From Desulforapulum autotrophicum HRM2 (lineage in GTDB: Bacteria; Desulfobacterota; Desulfobacteria; Desulfobacterales; Desulfobacteraceae): a DNA stretch of 64,000 bases. Position 1 is the first letter of the stretch. Each line of letters opens with the position of its first letter. Made by a program: the position numbers and the translations under genes. Shown here piece by piece: positions 18,798 through 29,200 of this stretch. Below the pieces are notes generated by a model that ran no database searches, was not told where the DNA came from, and saw nothing but the letters and a program-made list of their open reading frames with translations. The stretch covers positions 2,108,001-2,172,000 of the forward strand of contig NC_012108.1 of assembly GCF_000020365.1 (NCBI RefSeq), given 5' to 3'.

Positions 18798-20690
18798 ATG
18801 CTCAAGTTAATGCGTGAAAATACGGGGTCATGGATAATTAAAATCCTGTTGGGACTTATTGTTCTGGTCTTTGTATTTCTTGGAATGGGTTCCATTGGTG
18901 CCAAGCGCGGTAATGAAGTAGCAATGATTAATGATCAGCCCATAACCCTGAATGAGTACCAGCGCTCTTATCAAAATATCATTGAGCAGATGCGTCAGCG
19001 GTTTGGTGATAATCTTAACGATGAAATTCTTCAAATGCTCCAGGTTAAAAAACAGGCCCTTGATCGTTTGATTGACGAACGTCTGATTTCAGGTGAGGCG
19101 GACAGACTTAAAGTTGAGGTGTCCAATCAGGAACTTGCCAATTCGTTGCTTGATATCCCGGCGTTTCGAAAAAATGGTGTTTTTGACCTTGCAACTTACA
19201 AGGTCGTACTTTCACGGAACAGAATGAGTCCAGAATCGTTTGAAGCCATGCAGTTACAGGCCCTGAGGGAACAAAAGGTCCGGGATCTTGTTTTCAGCAC
19301 CCTTTCCGTTTCAGACCAGGAGGCAAGGGCATGGTACACCCATAGCAAGACCCAGGTCGGCATCGACTATCTTGTTTTTAATCCGGTCGCTTACAAGGAC
19401 ATTGCAGTTGATGCAAAAGCCCTAACGGATTTTTATGAATCAAACAAGGAAAAATATAAGTCTGAGGCAGAACTGACGGTTAAATATCTTGAATTTGCCG
19501 TCAAGGATTACCAGGACCGTGTGACCATCTCCGATGATGAGATCAAGGCGTATTACGACGAGAACCTTGATCAGTACAAGGTGCCGGAAAAAGTTGAGGC
19601 GCGCCACATTCTGATTCGTGTTCCACAAGATGCTGACGAGGCCACCGTTGAAGCTGCAAGAAATGAGGCTGAGACGATCCATGCAAAGGCCGTGGGAGGC
19701 GAGGACTTTTCTTTGCTTGCAAAAACCTTTTCCCAGGGCCCCACAAAGGATGATGGCGGATATCTTGGCACTTTTGCCCGGGATGCCATGGTAAAACCCT
19801 TTGCAGAGGCAGCCTTTTCCTTGGCTTCCGGGGAAATAAGCAAGCCGGTCAGGACACAGTTTGGATGGCATGTGATCAAGGTGGAGGCCAAACTTCCAGC
19901 ATCGACAACTGCCTTGGACAAGGTGGCTGCAGAAATTCGTAAGACCCTTAGTACAGCCGAACTCAAGAACCTTGCCTATTCTGATGCCGGAAAAGCCTTT
20001 GATGGTATCATTGACGGGGATGACCTGGAGCAGGCCGGTCTTATTACTGGAAAAAAGGTTTTAACAGCGGGACCTTTTACCCAAAAGGGGCCTGGTGATG
20101 TCGTGGCTGATAGTCAGGGGTTTGCCCGGGCAGCGTTTGCCATGTCCCTAAACGAGATCGGGGATGTCAAGGAGATCGGAGATAACTATTACATTATCAA
20201 ACCCGTTGAAAAAATTGATCCAGAGGTGCTGCCCCTTGAAGCCGTTCGTGATACCGTAACAAAGGATCTCACGGCCCAGCTCCAGCAGGAGCGGGCAAAA
20301 AAAGATGCCCAGGCCTTTCTTGATGAACTCAAGGATAACAAGGAGATCAAAGCAGTTGCCAAGGCAAAGGGCCTTGAGGCAAAGGCGTCGTCCCTTTTCG
20401 TGCGTGGGGCCACTGTCCCTGAATTTGGACCGAATTCTGAAATTACAGCCGTTGCATTTGAGCTATCCCCTGAAAACCCGGTTCATCCCGCAGTTGTCAC
20501 GGGCAGCGGCGGTTTTTATGTCATCTCCTTCAGGGAGCAGAAATTACCGGATGCAGCCGAGATCGATGAGAATCTTGATGGTGTTAAAGTTTCCATGGCC
20601 CGGTCAAAACAGGGCAGCGTTTACAATGAGTGGTTAGGTGAGCTAAAGATGGCCGCCAAAATTGATATCAAGAAGGGATTTCTGGATTAG
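18798..20690 (+). CDS. ppiD: PpiD-like membrane-anchored peptidyl-prolyl isomerase/foldase
   Basis: 630 aa. A single N-terminal membrane helix (residues 13-30, WIIKILLGLIVLVFVFLG) anchors a periplasmic chain. A SurA-N-like helical region follows (about 40-165), then a parvulin domain (about 265-360, with ARHILIRV ... GGYLGTFARDAMVKPFAEAAF ... GWHVIKVE) and a C-terminal helical part. The layout matches PpiD, a chaperone at the Sec translocon exit. AGGAGA is 5-8 nt before the ATG, and a TTGACA at 18722 is a possible -35. The next gene starts directly after its stop. Confidence 0.92.
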   Translation: MLKLMRENTGSWIIKILLGLIVLVFVFLGMGSIGAKRGNEVAMINDQPITLNEYQRSYQNIIEQMRQRFGDNLNDEILQMLQVKKQALDRLIDERLISGEADRLKVEVSNQELANSLLDIPAFRKNGVFDLATYKVVLSRNRMSPESFEAMQLQALREQKVRDLVFSTLSVSDQEARAWYTHSKTQVGIDYLVFNPVAYKDIAVDAKALTDFYESNKEKYKSEAELTVKYLEFAVKDYQDRVTISDDEIKAYYDENLDQYKVPEKVEARHILIRVPQDADEATVEAARNEAETIHAKAVGGEDFSLLAKTFSQGPTKDDGGYLGTFARDAMVKPFAEAAFSLASGEISKPVRTQFGWHVIKVEAKLPASTTALDKVAAEIRKTLSTAELKNLAYSDAGKAFDGIIDGDDLEQAGLITGKKVLTAGPFTQKGPGDVVADSQGFARAAFAMSLNEIGDVKEIGDNYYIIKPVEKIDPEVLPLEAVRDTVTKDLTAQLQQERAKKDAQAFLDELKDNKEIKAVAKAKGLEAKASSLFVRGATVPEFGPNSEITAVAFELSPENPVHPAVVTGSGGFYVISFREQKLPDAAEIDENLDGVKVSMARSKQGSVYNEWLGELKMAAKIDIKKGFLD

Positions 20691-20691
20691 C

Positions 20692-23523
20692 ATGGGCAAG
20701 TTAAAGTGGGTGTCGGTTGCATGGGTTTTTTCCTGTCTTGTAATTCTATCTTCTTGTGCTGTCCACACTCCCACAGCCATTGGGGTGAAAAGCCTTGAGC
20801 CGGATCCCCGGCTTGTCCAGGGACGGCTTGCCAATGGCCTTACCTACCTGTTGCTCAAGAATTCAACCCCTGAAAACAGGGTGAGCATGCATCTTGATGT
20901 TCAGGCAGGTTCCATGAATGAAACCGATGCGGAAAGGGGGGTTGCCCACTATCTTGAGCACATGCTCTTTAATGGATCAACCCATTTCAAGCCCGACGAG
21001 CTGATCGAGTATTTCCAGTCCATTGGCATGCGTTTTGGCGCTGATGCCAATGCCCATACAGGATTTTTTGAAACAGTTTATGATGTTTTTCTTCCCTCTG
21101 GAGATCGGGCGTCCTTGGATAGCGGGTTTCTGGTTCTTGACGATTTTGCCCAGGGAGCACTGCTGCTAGAGTCTGAAGTTGAACGGGAGAGGGGGGTTAT
21201 TCTTGCCGAAAAAAGGGAGCGGGATTCTGTCTCCTATCGCACCTTTGAAGCGACCCTGGACTTTGAACTTCCCGGATCCAGGCTGCCGCAACGCCTTCCC
21301 ATCGGCACGGATGAGGTCATCAATAATGCAGACCATGGGTTACTTAAAGGGTATTACGACACCTGGTATAGGCCCGAAAATATGGTGCTTGTGGTGGTGG
21401 GGGATTTTAATATAGCGGCGGTTGAGTCCCTCATAAAACAGCGTTTCTCAACGATGAAATCCAGGGCGCCCCAGCGGCTGTTGCCAGAAGACACCTGGGA
21501 TGGGGGCACCCGGGACCGGGCGTTCTACCATTATGAGCCGGAATCGGGAAATACCACTGTTACCATTGAAAAGGTACGAAAAGTTCCCTTTAAGATGGAC
21601 ACACCAACGGCGTTTAAAAAAAGGGCGATCCTGGATCTTGCCGAAGCTGCGGTTGAAAACAGGCTGTCCAGACTTGTACGGCAAAAAGGGGTCCCCTTTT
21701 CCGATGCCGGCATCTATTCGGGTGATTTTTTCCAGGGGGTTCATTTTTCTGCCATTGCGGCTGAATCTGACACCGGGGAATGGCAAGAGAGTCTTGGTCT
21801 CCTTGAAACCACCCTGCGCAGTGCCCTTGAATTCGGGTTTTCAGAGCAGGAACTGGCCCGGGTTAAAGCTGATTTTATCCAGACCCTCGCCACGGAAGTC
21901 AAAGAGGCAGGAACCCGAAAGAGTGGCGACCTTGCAAATGAAATAATTAATCAGGTTAATCATAAACGCATATTTCAATCTCCAGGTCAGCGGTATGACC
22001 TTCTGAAGGATTTTGTTGACGCTTTGACGGTTGATGATCTGGTAAAGACCTTTAGGGAAGAATGGGAAAAAGGTCCCTGGCTGGTCCTTGTTACGGGGAA
22101 TGCAGCCATTGAATCCTCCGTCCCGCAATTGGCTGAAGATTTAATTTTACAGGCCTTTCAAAAAAGCCGCGCCCAGAAGGTATCCCCTCCAAAGGTGCAC
22201 GAAGAAATCGGTTTCCCCTATCTTTCGAAACCCGTTACCCAGGGGGTGATCAAGGCTGAAAAAACAGTTGAGCCCCTGGATGTCAAGGTGGTTGAATTTG
22301 AAAATCAGGTCCGCTTGAGTCTCAAGCCGACAAAATTTAAAAAAGGGGAATTTCTCTTTAAGGCAGGTTTTGGTCAGGGCAGAAAGGGGGAGCCTGAAAC
22401 CCTTGCGGGTATTGCCCTTTTGGCGACAAGTGTCGTCAATGAGAGCGGGTTTGGCGGGATTGATAAAGATCAGCTTGAAGCGGCCCTGGCAGGCAGGAAT
22501 GTCACTGTTCATCTTGATGCGGATCAGGGGCGATTTTTCATCACGGGTTCTGCCGGTCCAGAGGAGTCTGAGCTGGTATTCCAGCTGATCAGGAACTATT
22601 TCCTTGATCCGGGATTCAGGCCTGAGGCCCTTGCGCTTGCAAAAGATCGGTATCGGCAGATGTACCACGAGGCCCTGGGAACGCCGGAGGGGGTCATGGC
22701 TTTTACCGGGGAACGGTTTCTGGCGGGTGGTGATTCGAGATTTGGTCTTCCGCTGATTTCCGATATTGAAAAGATTACCCTGGCGGATATTCAATCCTGG
22801 ATGGTCTCCTGCTTTAGCAGTAGCAGCTTGGATGTGTCGGTGGTGGGTGATTTCAACCCCGATCAGGTCCTTAGTCAGGCTGCAACCTACCTGGGAACCC
22901 TTCCCAAAAGAAAAGATATAGACATGGAACAGAGTCGGCCTGATCCAGAATTTCCAGCGGGGAAAAGGCTGGAATTGACCGTGGATACAACGCTTGAAAA
23001 AGCCCTGGTTCAGCTGGCATTCCCAACGGATGATTTCTGGGATATCTCAAAGGTGAGGCGCTTAAATGTTCTTGCTGCTATCTTTTCCGAAAGACTCAGG
23101 CAAAACGTTAGGGAAAAGCTGGGAGCGTCCTATTCACCCTTTGCCTATAACGCCCCTTCCCAAGACCATGACGGATATGGCGTTTTTCGTGCCGTTGTAA
23201 ATGTTGAGCCAGGTGCTACAGAAATGGTGCTCCAGGAGATTCAGAAACTTGCACACAGCCTTAACGAAAATGGGGTGACTCAAAAAGAGGTGGAACTTTC
23301 CCTTAAACCCATAATTACCCACATCAAAGATCTGCAGAGAAATAATGAGTATTGGCTGGAGTCTGTACTTTCCGGGTCTGGGGAACATCCTGAAAAATTA
23401 GAGTGGGCAAAGACAATTCTTGATGATTATCAGTCGATTGGGGTCAATCCAATTAATCTGCTTGCAGGTGAGTACTTGAAGACAACCAAAGGGGCTTCGA
23501 TCATTATTCGTCCCCTTAAATAG
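20692..23523 (+). CDS. M16 family zinc metallopeptidase, lipoprotein
   Basis: About 943 aa from the ATG at 20692. This start yields a lipoprotein signal with lipobox LSSC (C22), while upstream ATG 20662 would put ten extra residues in front. The zinc site HxxEH is H86-Y-L-E89-H90 in the N-terminal half, with the distal Glu expected about 75 residues later. Two M16 halves are present, as in PqqL/pitrilysin-like enzymes (about 105 kDa). Starts one base after the ppiD stop, so the two form an operon acting on misfolded envelope peptides. Confidence 0.92.
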   Translation: MGKLKWVSVAWVFSCLVILSSCAVHTPTAIGVKSLEPDPRLVQGRLANGLTYLLLKNSTPENRVSMHLDVQAGSMNETDAERGVAHYLEHMLFNGSTHFKPDELIEYFQSIGMRFGADANAHTGFFETVYDVFLPSGDRASLDSGFLVLDDFAQGALLLESEVERERGVILAEKRERDSVSYRTFEATLDFELPGSRLPQRLPIGTDEVINNADHGLLKGYYDTWYRPENMVLVVVGDFNIAAVESLIKQRFSTMKSRAPQRLLPEDTWDGGTRDRAFYHYEPESGNTTVTIEKVRKVPFKMDTPTAFKKRAILDLAEAAVENRLSRLVRQKGVPFSDAGIYSGDFFQGVHFSAIAAESDTGEWQESLGLLETTLRSALEFGFSEQELARVKADFIQTLATEVKEAGTRKSGDLANEIINQVNHKRIFQSPGQRYDLLKDFVDALTVDDLVKTFREEWEKGPWLVLVTGNAAIESSVPQLAEDLILQAFQKSRAQKVSPPKVHEEIGFPYLSKPVTQGVIKAEKTVEPLDVKVVEFENQVRLSLKPTKFKKGEFLFKAGFGQGRKGEPETLAGIALLATSVVNESGFGGIDKDQLEAALAGRNVTVHLDADQGRFFITGSAGPEESELVFQLIRNYFLDPGFRPEALALAKDRYRQMYHEALGTPEGVMAFTGERFLAGGDSRFGLPLISDIEKITLADIQSWMVSCFSSSSLDVSVVGDFNPDQVLSQAATYLGTLPKRKDIDMEQSRPDPEFPAGKRLELTVDTTLEKALVQLAFPTDDFWDISKVRRLNVLAAIFSERLRQNVREKLGASYSPFAYNAPSQDHDGYGVFRAVVNVEPGATEMVLQEIQKLAHSLNENGVTQKEVELSLKPIITHIKDLQRNNEYWLESVLSGSGEHPEKLEWAKTILDDYQSIGVNPINLLAGEYLKTTKGASIIIRPLK

Positions 23524-23557
23524 GGGTGTTCAACTTATAAGCATGAATACCCTCAGT

Positions 23558-23953
23558 CTATGCCTGATTTTCCTCGATGGGTTCGATTACATTGTTTCTC
23601 AGATAAAAGTCTAAATCAAATAACTGCTTAAACGATAGTTCCGTGAATTTAACTCGCCGTTTCCTTAATTTCATGGAACTGAATGAAGGGTAGTTGGTTA
23701 TCTCGTAATCTTCAATGGTTTTAAAAGGTAATTCTCCAACATAATATCCAAGACTGCTTAAAAATATGGACCGTTCGGGTTTTTCTTCTGTTTCATCATT
23801 GTTATCAATGTATTTGAATGAAAGCCCGCCCATGCTGATATCAATAATCTGCCCAAGCCGCCTGGAATGGGGACTGATGGCAGCGTAAGCCCCTTCTTTG
23901 GCTTTGTATCGCTTGTTTTTTCTTCTCTCAACATTTCTTTTTGTGGTGGCCAT
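23558..23953 (-). CDS. PilZ-domain c-di-GMP receptor
   Basis: About 131 aa. The PilZ signature is complete: basic RRKNKRYKAKEG (RxxxR motif) near residues 10-20, followed by DISMGGLSF (D/NxSxxG). There is no second domain, so it would act as a small c-di-GMP-dependent adaptor. The start at 23953 has AGGA 9 nt upstream. It converges with the M16 gene and its target is not indicated by neighbours. Confidence 0.88.
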   Translation of the reverse strand: MATTKRNVERRKNKRYKAKEGAYAAISPHSRRLGQIIDISMGGLSFKYIDNNDETEEKPERSIFLSSLGYYVGELPFKTIEDYEITNYPSFSSMKLRKRRVKFTELSFKQLFDLDFYLRNNVIEPIEENQA

Positions 23954-24169
23954 GTTCAAGTATCCTTTTTTGCACAGCTGTCATGGATATGTAATATCAT
24001 TAGTTGAAAATATGCAATAAATGTGCCTTCTTTATTGATTGGTTGATTCCTGTTACCTGAAGGGCTTTTTGCGTGATTATACTCCTTGTTTAACCCTTTA
24101 ATTCTGCAGGGGTATGAATTGATTGCCATATTTTATATGGCATATTTTTCTTATTCTTGAGCTTTTGGG

Positions 24170-24652
24170 TTATTTTTCCTCAAATTGTTTCAGTTCTCGG
24201 TTTTTTCTGACCCGGGCCGGGTCAAATATCCTGCCACTGATGGCAATATAAACCCCATGTGAAAGGGTTTGAGCTGCAGCGATGGCAAATCCCAGATTAA
24301 AGGTTGCATCGCTTGATTTAAATCCTGCCGGTTCCATGGCCCCGGTAAGAACAATGGTTTTTCCCTTAACCGCCTTCAGGGCCATGGCTGTATCAACCAT
24401 GGTATCTGTGCCGTGGGTGACAACGATTCGATCACAATCATCAGTCAGGAGCGCGTCAACAAGACGTTTTCTGTCTGCGTCAGTCATGTCCAGGGAATCT
24501 TTTTTTGCCAGGGATTTTATGCTGTATTCAAAGTTGACCCGGGCTTCCTTGAGGATTTCCTTTACTCTGGGAGGGCCGACTTCGTAGCGGCTCATGGCGT
24601 CAAAATAGACCTTGTCAATGGTTCCGCCAAGGGTGAAGAATTTAATTTTCAT
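24170..24652 (-). CDS. Short L-asparaginase-type protein
   Basis: 160 aa, only the N-terminal domain of type I/II asparaginases (which are about 330 aa). Both catalytic threonine motifs are present: TLGGTID (residues 7-13) and VTHGTDTMVDT (about 97-107). Stand-alone proteins of this size occur in several phyla, so it need not be a truncation. Start overlaps recX by 11 nt. Enzyme activity is unproven since the C-terminal half that shapes the dimer site is absent. An IR (24124-24142) with a T-rich tail lies downstream, but it points the wrong way for this gene. Confidence 0.82.
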   Translation of the reverse strand: MKIKFFTLGGTIDKVYFDAMSRYEVGPPRVKEILKEARVNFEYSIKSLAKKDSLDMTDADRKRLVDALLTDDCDRIVVTHGTDTMVDTAMALKAVKGKTIVLTGAMEPAGFKSSDATFNLGFAIAAAQTLSHGVYIAISGRIFDPARVRKNRELKQFEEK

Positions 24653-25127
24653 CAGGGAGGACCTCTGTATTCTTTCGATCGTTTAAAATTATGCTATAGG
24701 TTGAAATTGAAACCCCATGGCTGAAACCTCTGTTGCGTAAAAGGCCCATTACTTTTTTTTTCAAGTCTGAATCGTCAAGATTCCGCCATCTGTCCAGTTT
24801 GGATTTGACAGCACGCAACGCTGCATCTTCATCGTCAACATCGGCCAGTGCACTCTCAATAATGGCCTTGTCCACACCTTTTTGTCTGAGTTCATATCCA
24901 ATGGCAAACCTTGATCTTGGCCGAAACCGCTCACGGCTTTCCACAAACAGGGCAGCAAATTCAGTATCATTGAGAATCCCTTCCTGGGTTAATTTTGCCA
25001 GGGTCTCGTCAATGATTTTTGGGTCAAAGCCCTTTTTCTTTAAGTTGTTTCTGGTTTCCATGGTACTTCTTGCCCGGGGGGAAAGGAACCGAACCGCCTG
25101 GTTGTATGCTCTGACTGCATCGTTCAT
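24642..25127 (-). CDS. recX: Regulatory protein RecX
   Basis: About 161 aa of three-helix RecX repeats (RAYNQAVRFLSPRARSTMETRNNLKKKGF; GILNDTEFAALFVESRERFRPRSRFAIGYELRQKGV; DEDAALRAVKSKLDRW). RecX inhibits RecA filament extension. I use ATG 25127, whose ATGA overlaps the thioesterase stop, rather than the first in-frame codon seven residues upstream. recA is not next to it, unlike in many genomes. Confidence 0.92.
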   Translation of the reverse strand: MNDAVRAYNQAVRFLSPRARSTMETRNNLKKKGFDPKIIDETLAKLTQEGILNDTEFAALFVESRERFRPRSRFAIGYELRQKGVDKAIIESALADVDDEDAALRAVKSKLDRWRNLDDSDLKKKVMGLLRNRGFSHGVSISTYSIILNDRKNTEVLPDEN

Positions 25128-25891
25128 TGTCTGTTGGCAGGCCTCCACAGGATGTTTATGCGGGCGCGTTCTGTTTTCGTCTGCATTTCCATGATTTTAT
25201 GATATGTTCTCGATCTGTTGCCGATTGTTTCAATTTGCGTTATAGATACAATTTTGTCCCCATAAAAGGACTCTTTCTGAAAGGTGACTTCCAGGTGCTC
25301 GGGTCTGTTGGCCAGCAAAAACTCCCGGGGAACGGTTTCTACGGCCCATTCAAGGTAGATGGCGTTGTTCACGTGTCCATTGAGATCCAGGTCGTGCATT
25401 CTTACCTTAAAGGGTAGTTCAAAATCCACACGGTCAGGTTCTCTGAGTGTTTTAAACGACGGAATATCTTCTGGTGATTCCCCTTCAAGGTAGCGGTCTG
25501 GCATGTATCGGCTCAACCGGACAGGTCGGCTGTTCGCTTTTTTGATCATCACCCAGAAGGCCCTAGCAGTAACGATCTCAAGGGCGTTGTGGTCAGTTAT
25601 TCTAAACTGCCTTAATTCGTAAAGGTTGTTTATGGGGGTTCTCCATGTTTCAATGGCGATCTCGTCCCTCCAGGCCGGGGAGGTTTTTATTTCTATCTGA
25701 TATCGCACAATGACCCAGGCAAGATTTTCCCGGGCAAGATCAAAACCTGAAACCCCCATATCTGATGCGTGTTCAGATGCCGTGTCCTGGAGAAGATTTA
25801 GAATGCTGACGATTTTTAACTCTCCCAGGGAGTCAAGGGTTGAGTAGCCAATCCTGGTTTTGCTGATGTGGGTGGACCGTTTTTCAAGCAT
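25124..25891 (-). CDS. Acyl-ACP thioesterase
   Basis: 255 aa, double hotdog fold of the acyl-ACP thioesterase family. Recognised by the opening TRIGYSTLDSLGELKIVSILNLLQD, the WVIVRYQIEI strand, WRTPINNLYELRQFRI, and the second hotdog with the catalytic-loop DLNGHVNNAIYLEW. It releases free fatty acids from acyl carrier protein. It lies in a compact minus-strand operon between a NIF3-C-like protein and recX. Confidence 0.88.
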   Translation of the reverse strand: MLEKRSTHISKTRIGYSTLDSLGELKIVSILNLLQDTASEHASDMGVSGFDLARENLAWVIVRYQIEIKTSPAWRDEIAIETWRTPINNLYELRQFRITDHNALEIVTARAFWVMIKKANSRPVRLSRYMPDRYLEGESPEDIPSFKTLREPDRVDFELPFKVRMHDLDLNGHVNNAIYLEWAVETVPREFLLANRPEHLEVTFQKESFYGDKIVSITQIETIGNRSRTYHKIMEMQTKTERARINILWRPANRQ

Positions 25892-25898
25892 AGGTGAT

Positions 25899-26234
25899 TT
25901 AACTCTCTGTTGACGTCGGGATATCTACGGTTTCCATCTTTATGACATGATAAGCCGGCGTTTCATAGGGGTGTACCCGGATTAATGTCTCAATTATGTC
26001 GCCAACAATATCATTTTTGCAGATCAGTTCAAGTTTATATTCATCTTCCCTGTGTATTTTCCCCGTCTCTCCTGAAAAGGGTGTGCTGTGGGCAAGGGGA
26101 CGAAATTGTCCTGTACCCCTCGTCTGCCACGCGCAGCAGTCATAATTGCCCAATTGGCCCCCACCTTTTTCAAAAAGTGCCGTTTTGACTTTTTCCAGAT
26201 GGGATTCGGGTACATAACAGCCTATAAGATACAT
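25899..26234 (-). CDS. NIF3-associated (YqfO/CutA-like) small domain protein
   Basis: 111 aa. The pattern YLIGCYVPESHLEKVKTALFEKGGGQLGNYDCCAWQTRGTGQFRP with later RVHPYETPAYHVI matches the PII/CutA-like domain inserted in NIF3 family proteins, here as a free-standing protein. AAGGAG is 6 nt before the start. Function of the free domain is unknown; HPYETP is the family signature. Confidence 0.85.
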   Translation of the reverse strand: MYLIGCYVPESHLEKVKTALFEKGGGQLGNYDCCAWQTRGTGQFRPLAHSTPFSGETGKIHREDEYKLELICKNDIVGDIIETLIRVHPYETPAYHVIKMETVDIPTSTES

Positions 26235-26249
26235 TTAATCTCCTTTTAA

Positions 26250-29200
26250 TCACATGCCTGGAAGTTTTTCAATCAGCTTGAAGGGTGTTTCAAGAAGTCT
26301 CTGCATGGTTCCCACAAGACCCTTGCCCACCTCCGCCGGTGGTAGAAGAAAAACATCCGGATTATCAATGGTGCCCGTTGCCTTCAACGGTATCGAAATT
26401 AGCCTTCCCTGGAGGATGTTGCCAAGTACGGGGATTTTTTCGATGAGAATATCAGCTGTCTTAAACGGTGCCACAAGACAGGTTATTTCCAGGCGATTCT
26501 TTGCAGGCTCAATCCAGCCGTTGAAGATGATGGTCATGTCCTGACCATCTATGATTACATTCTTTAGAATAATTCGTCCCTGGTTTACATCTGCATCCAC
26601 GGATAAAGCGCTGTAGGCGAATCCATCCTGGTCGATGTTGGGCAGTTTTCCCTTGAACAGGGTGGAAATGTTGATGACGGAGAGTATCCTGGACAGAAGG
26701 GTCAGTTTGTAGATGCGGCCTTTGGGTGAGTTGAGGGTAAAGTTACCTTTGACATTGTCAGCAAGGGAGGATGAGGTTCCTGTTGATTCAAGGTTCGCCC
26801 TGAGAGAATACCGGCCGCTGACCAGGCCTTGCTTGCCATGGAGGCATGACAGGGTGGTATCGAGGTCCCCGTCGGTTTCTTCAGTTGCGAAATGGATGTC
26901 AACGGTGCCGTCCCGGTCCACAATGGTGCCTGTAAAGTCGATTGTGCAACCTCTGGCCCTAAGAATGGTGATCTCGGTCTTTTTCCTGCCCAGGGTTACC
27001 CGGGCTTTTACCTTGTTGAAAAGATGTCCATTGAATTTGAGGGTGTCGGCCTTGAGGATAAAAGGGGGGGGAAAAAAATCTTCAGGCAGTAATTGTTCAG
27101 TTGGTTTTTTTTCGGCTGCTTTCATCTTGTCAATATCCAGGAAAGCTATGGAGAGCACAGGGGTATTCTCTGGGTCGGACTCAACCGAAAAATGGTTATT
27201 ACCGGTCAGGCGGACCAGTGCCTTCAGGGCAGGGCCCTCCGGGTTAAGGATGCCTTCCAGGCTGTGGGTGTCAAGTTGTCCCTCAAAGATGAAACGTCCT
27301 TCCCTGTTTAAAAGCCGGGCAACCCGCCTCTCTTTGTCCTTGAGGGTTGCCTGATTGAGCAAAAAACCACCGTCCTTGTTTTCAATGCTTAAAAAGAGGG
27401 AAGTTCCTGTTTTAAATCCAAGATCACCGTCAAAGGACAATCCTGACGGCTTTGTCTCTATCACACCCCGGGAGAGGGTAAAAGGCATGGATAACTCGTC
27501 AAGGAGGGGTGTCTGGGCCATGGCGGTTATGGGATTGGGAGAATGGATGGTGGCAACCAGTTCTGTGAGGCGTTGGTTGTCAGGAGAAACCATGAACCTG
27601 CCCGAGGCGTTGGAAATGCCAGAGGAGGATTCCTTGCCAGCCAGGTTCAGGTTGGCGAACGAGCCGTTGATGGTGTAGGCGAGATTTCGGGGCCTGAGAA
27701 TCGGCCCATCCAGGTTCACCTGGTCAAGGAGGATCTGCCCCTGTATCGATGCCATGGGTGAGAGTATTGTTTCAATTGGTTTGAATCTGGTGAGCCATTC
27801 AAAGAGTTGTGACAGATCAAGCCGGCCTGACCCTGTTGAGATGGTTAGAACAGGGTCCGTGTCAAGGGTTATCCTGCCGTTGATATTGAAAAGAACGCCC
27901 AGACTCGATGTCGCGGCCAGGTTGTCGATGAAAATTTCATCGTTCTGAAAGGTGAAGGTCTTGGCCGTGAGTTGAATGTTGCCGGGAATGCGTTCATATT
28001 CGCCTCCAAGAACGATACTGTCAGCCTTTACCGATACAGATAGTCCATGGTCTGTGGATTTAAGTCCCAGGGTTCCGTTGGCTGTTCCGCTGATTTTATC
28101 ACACCGGTCAAGTTCACCTGCCAGCAGGGTCCCGGGTAAAAGCCCCTTTAAGGTTTGGGCGAGACCATTGAGGTCAGTGGAGAGGTCAAATTCACCCTCG
28201 AATCCATGATCATTTCCTAGGATATCAACATCAAGGGTACCTCTTTTGACCTTTCCTCCATTTACTTCCCCATGGGTCACATGGGCGGTGAGAATTCCCT
28301 TGTTCATGGTTACCCGGCCATTTATTTTTGAAACGGTCAGCTCTGTTTGGGGGATTTTGACAACGCCCGCCTTGACAGCACCGGAGATTACCATTGTCTG
28401 GGGGTTGAAAAGGGATTTCAGGCTGTTTGACCTGAACGACACACTGACCTTGGGGGCAAATCCGCCTCTTAATATCCAGAAGAGTTCCTGGCAGATACGG
28501 TTTTTGTTGAGAAGGGTAAGGGTTGCCGATCGTGCGGGATCTATTTGTATCTTCTCCCCTGTAAAAGTGATTCCGGCATCGTTTGTCACACGATCATATT
28601 CAAAATCAACACCCAGGGTGAGCTCGGGAGAATCAAAATCAGTCGGATCAAAGGATAAGGCCACGTGTTTTTCGGTTACAACGGCCTTTGCTGTTATCTC
28701 TTCGCCTGAAATATCCGGTGTGTTTTTCTCTTTTAAATGAATCCTTGGAGAGAGTATGGACATCTCCATGTCAAGCGGATTGGTTTCTGTGACGGAAAAT
28801 CGGGTTTTGACAAGCGTTGCCGTTATGGTTGAGATCTTTTTACCAGGATCCAGGCCGGAAACAGAAGTTTCATCCATTTTAAAATCTTTGGCAGACAATT
28901 CGCCGGAGATTCTTTTTTGTTCAGGGGAAACGACCATGGATCCGTCCATTCGGGCAAAGAAAGGATGTTGAAAATTTTCAACCCTGATTAAAAGGTCATT
29001 CTGGGTTGGGGGCAGCATGGAAAAAAACTCAATTGGTGTGGGAAGTTCAGGCATGTGAAGTTGAGACAATGGGGAGTTGTTCTCTTTAGAACCCGTTGAT
29101 GGAGAGACCTGAATCGTTGTAAAGCAGATTCTGTTAATGTCGATTTTTCCGGTGGCAAGAACCAGGAGCTCAGGATAGACAAGGGTTTTTTCAACAAGGA

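Noticed and set aside
24124-24146. Terminator for the asparaginase gene
   Set aside because: The T-rich side lies on the plus strand, while the gene is on the minus strand; too weak to call.
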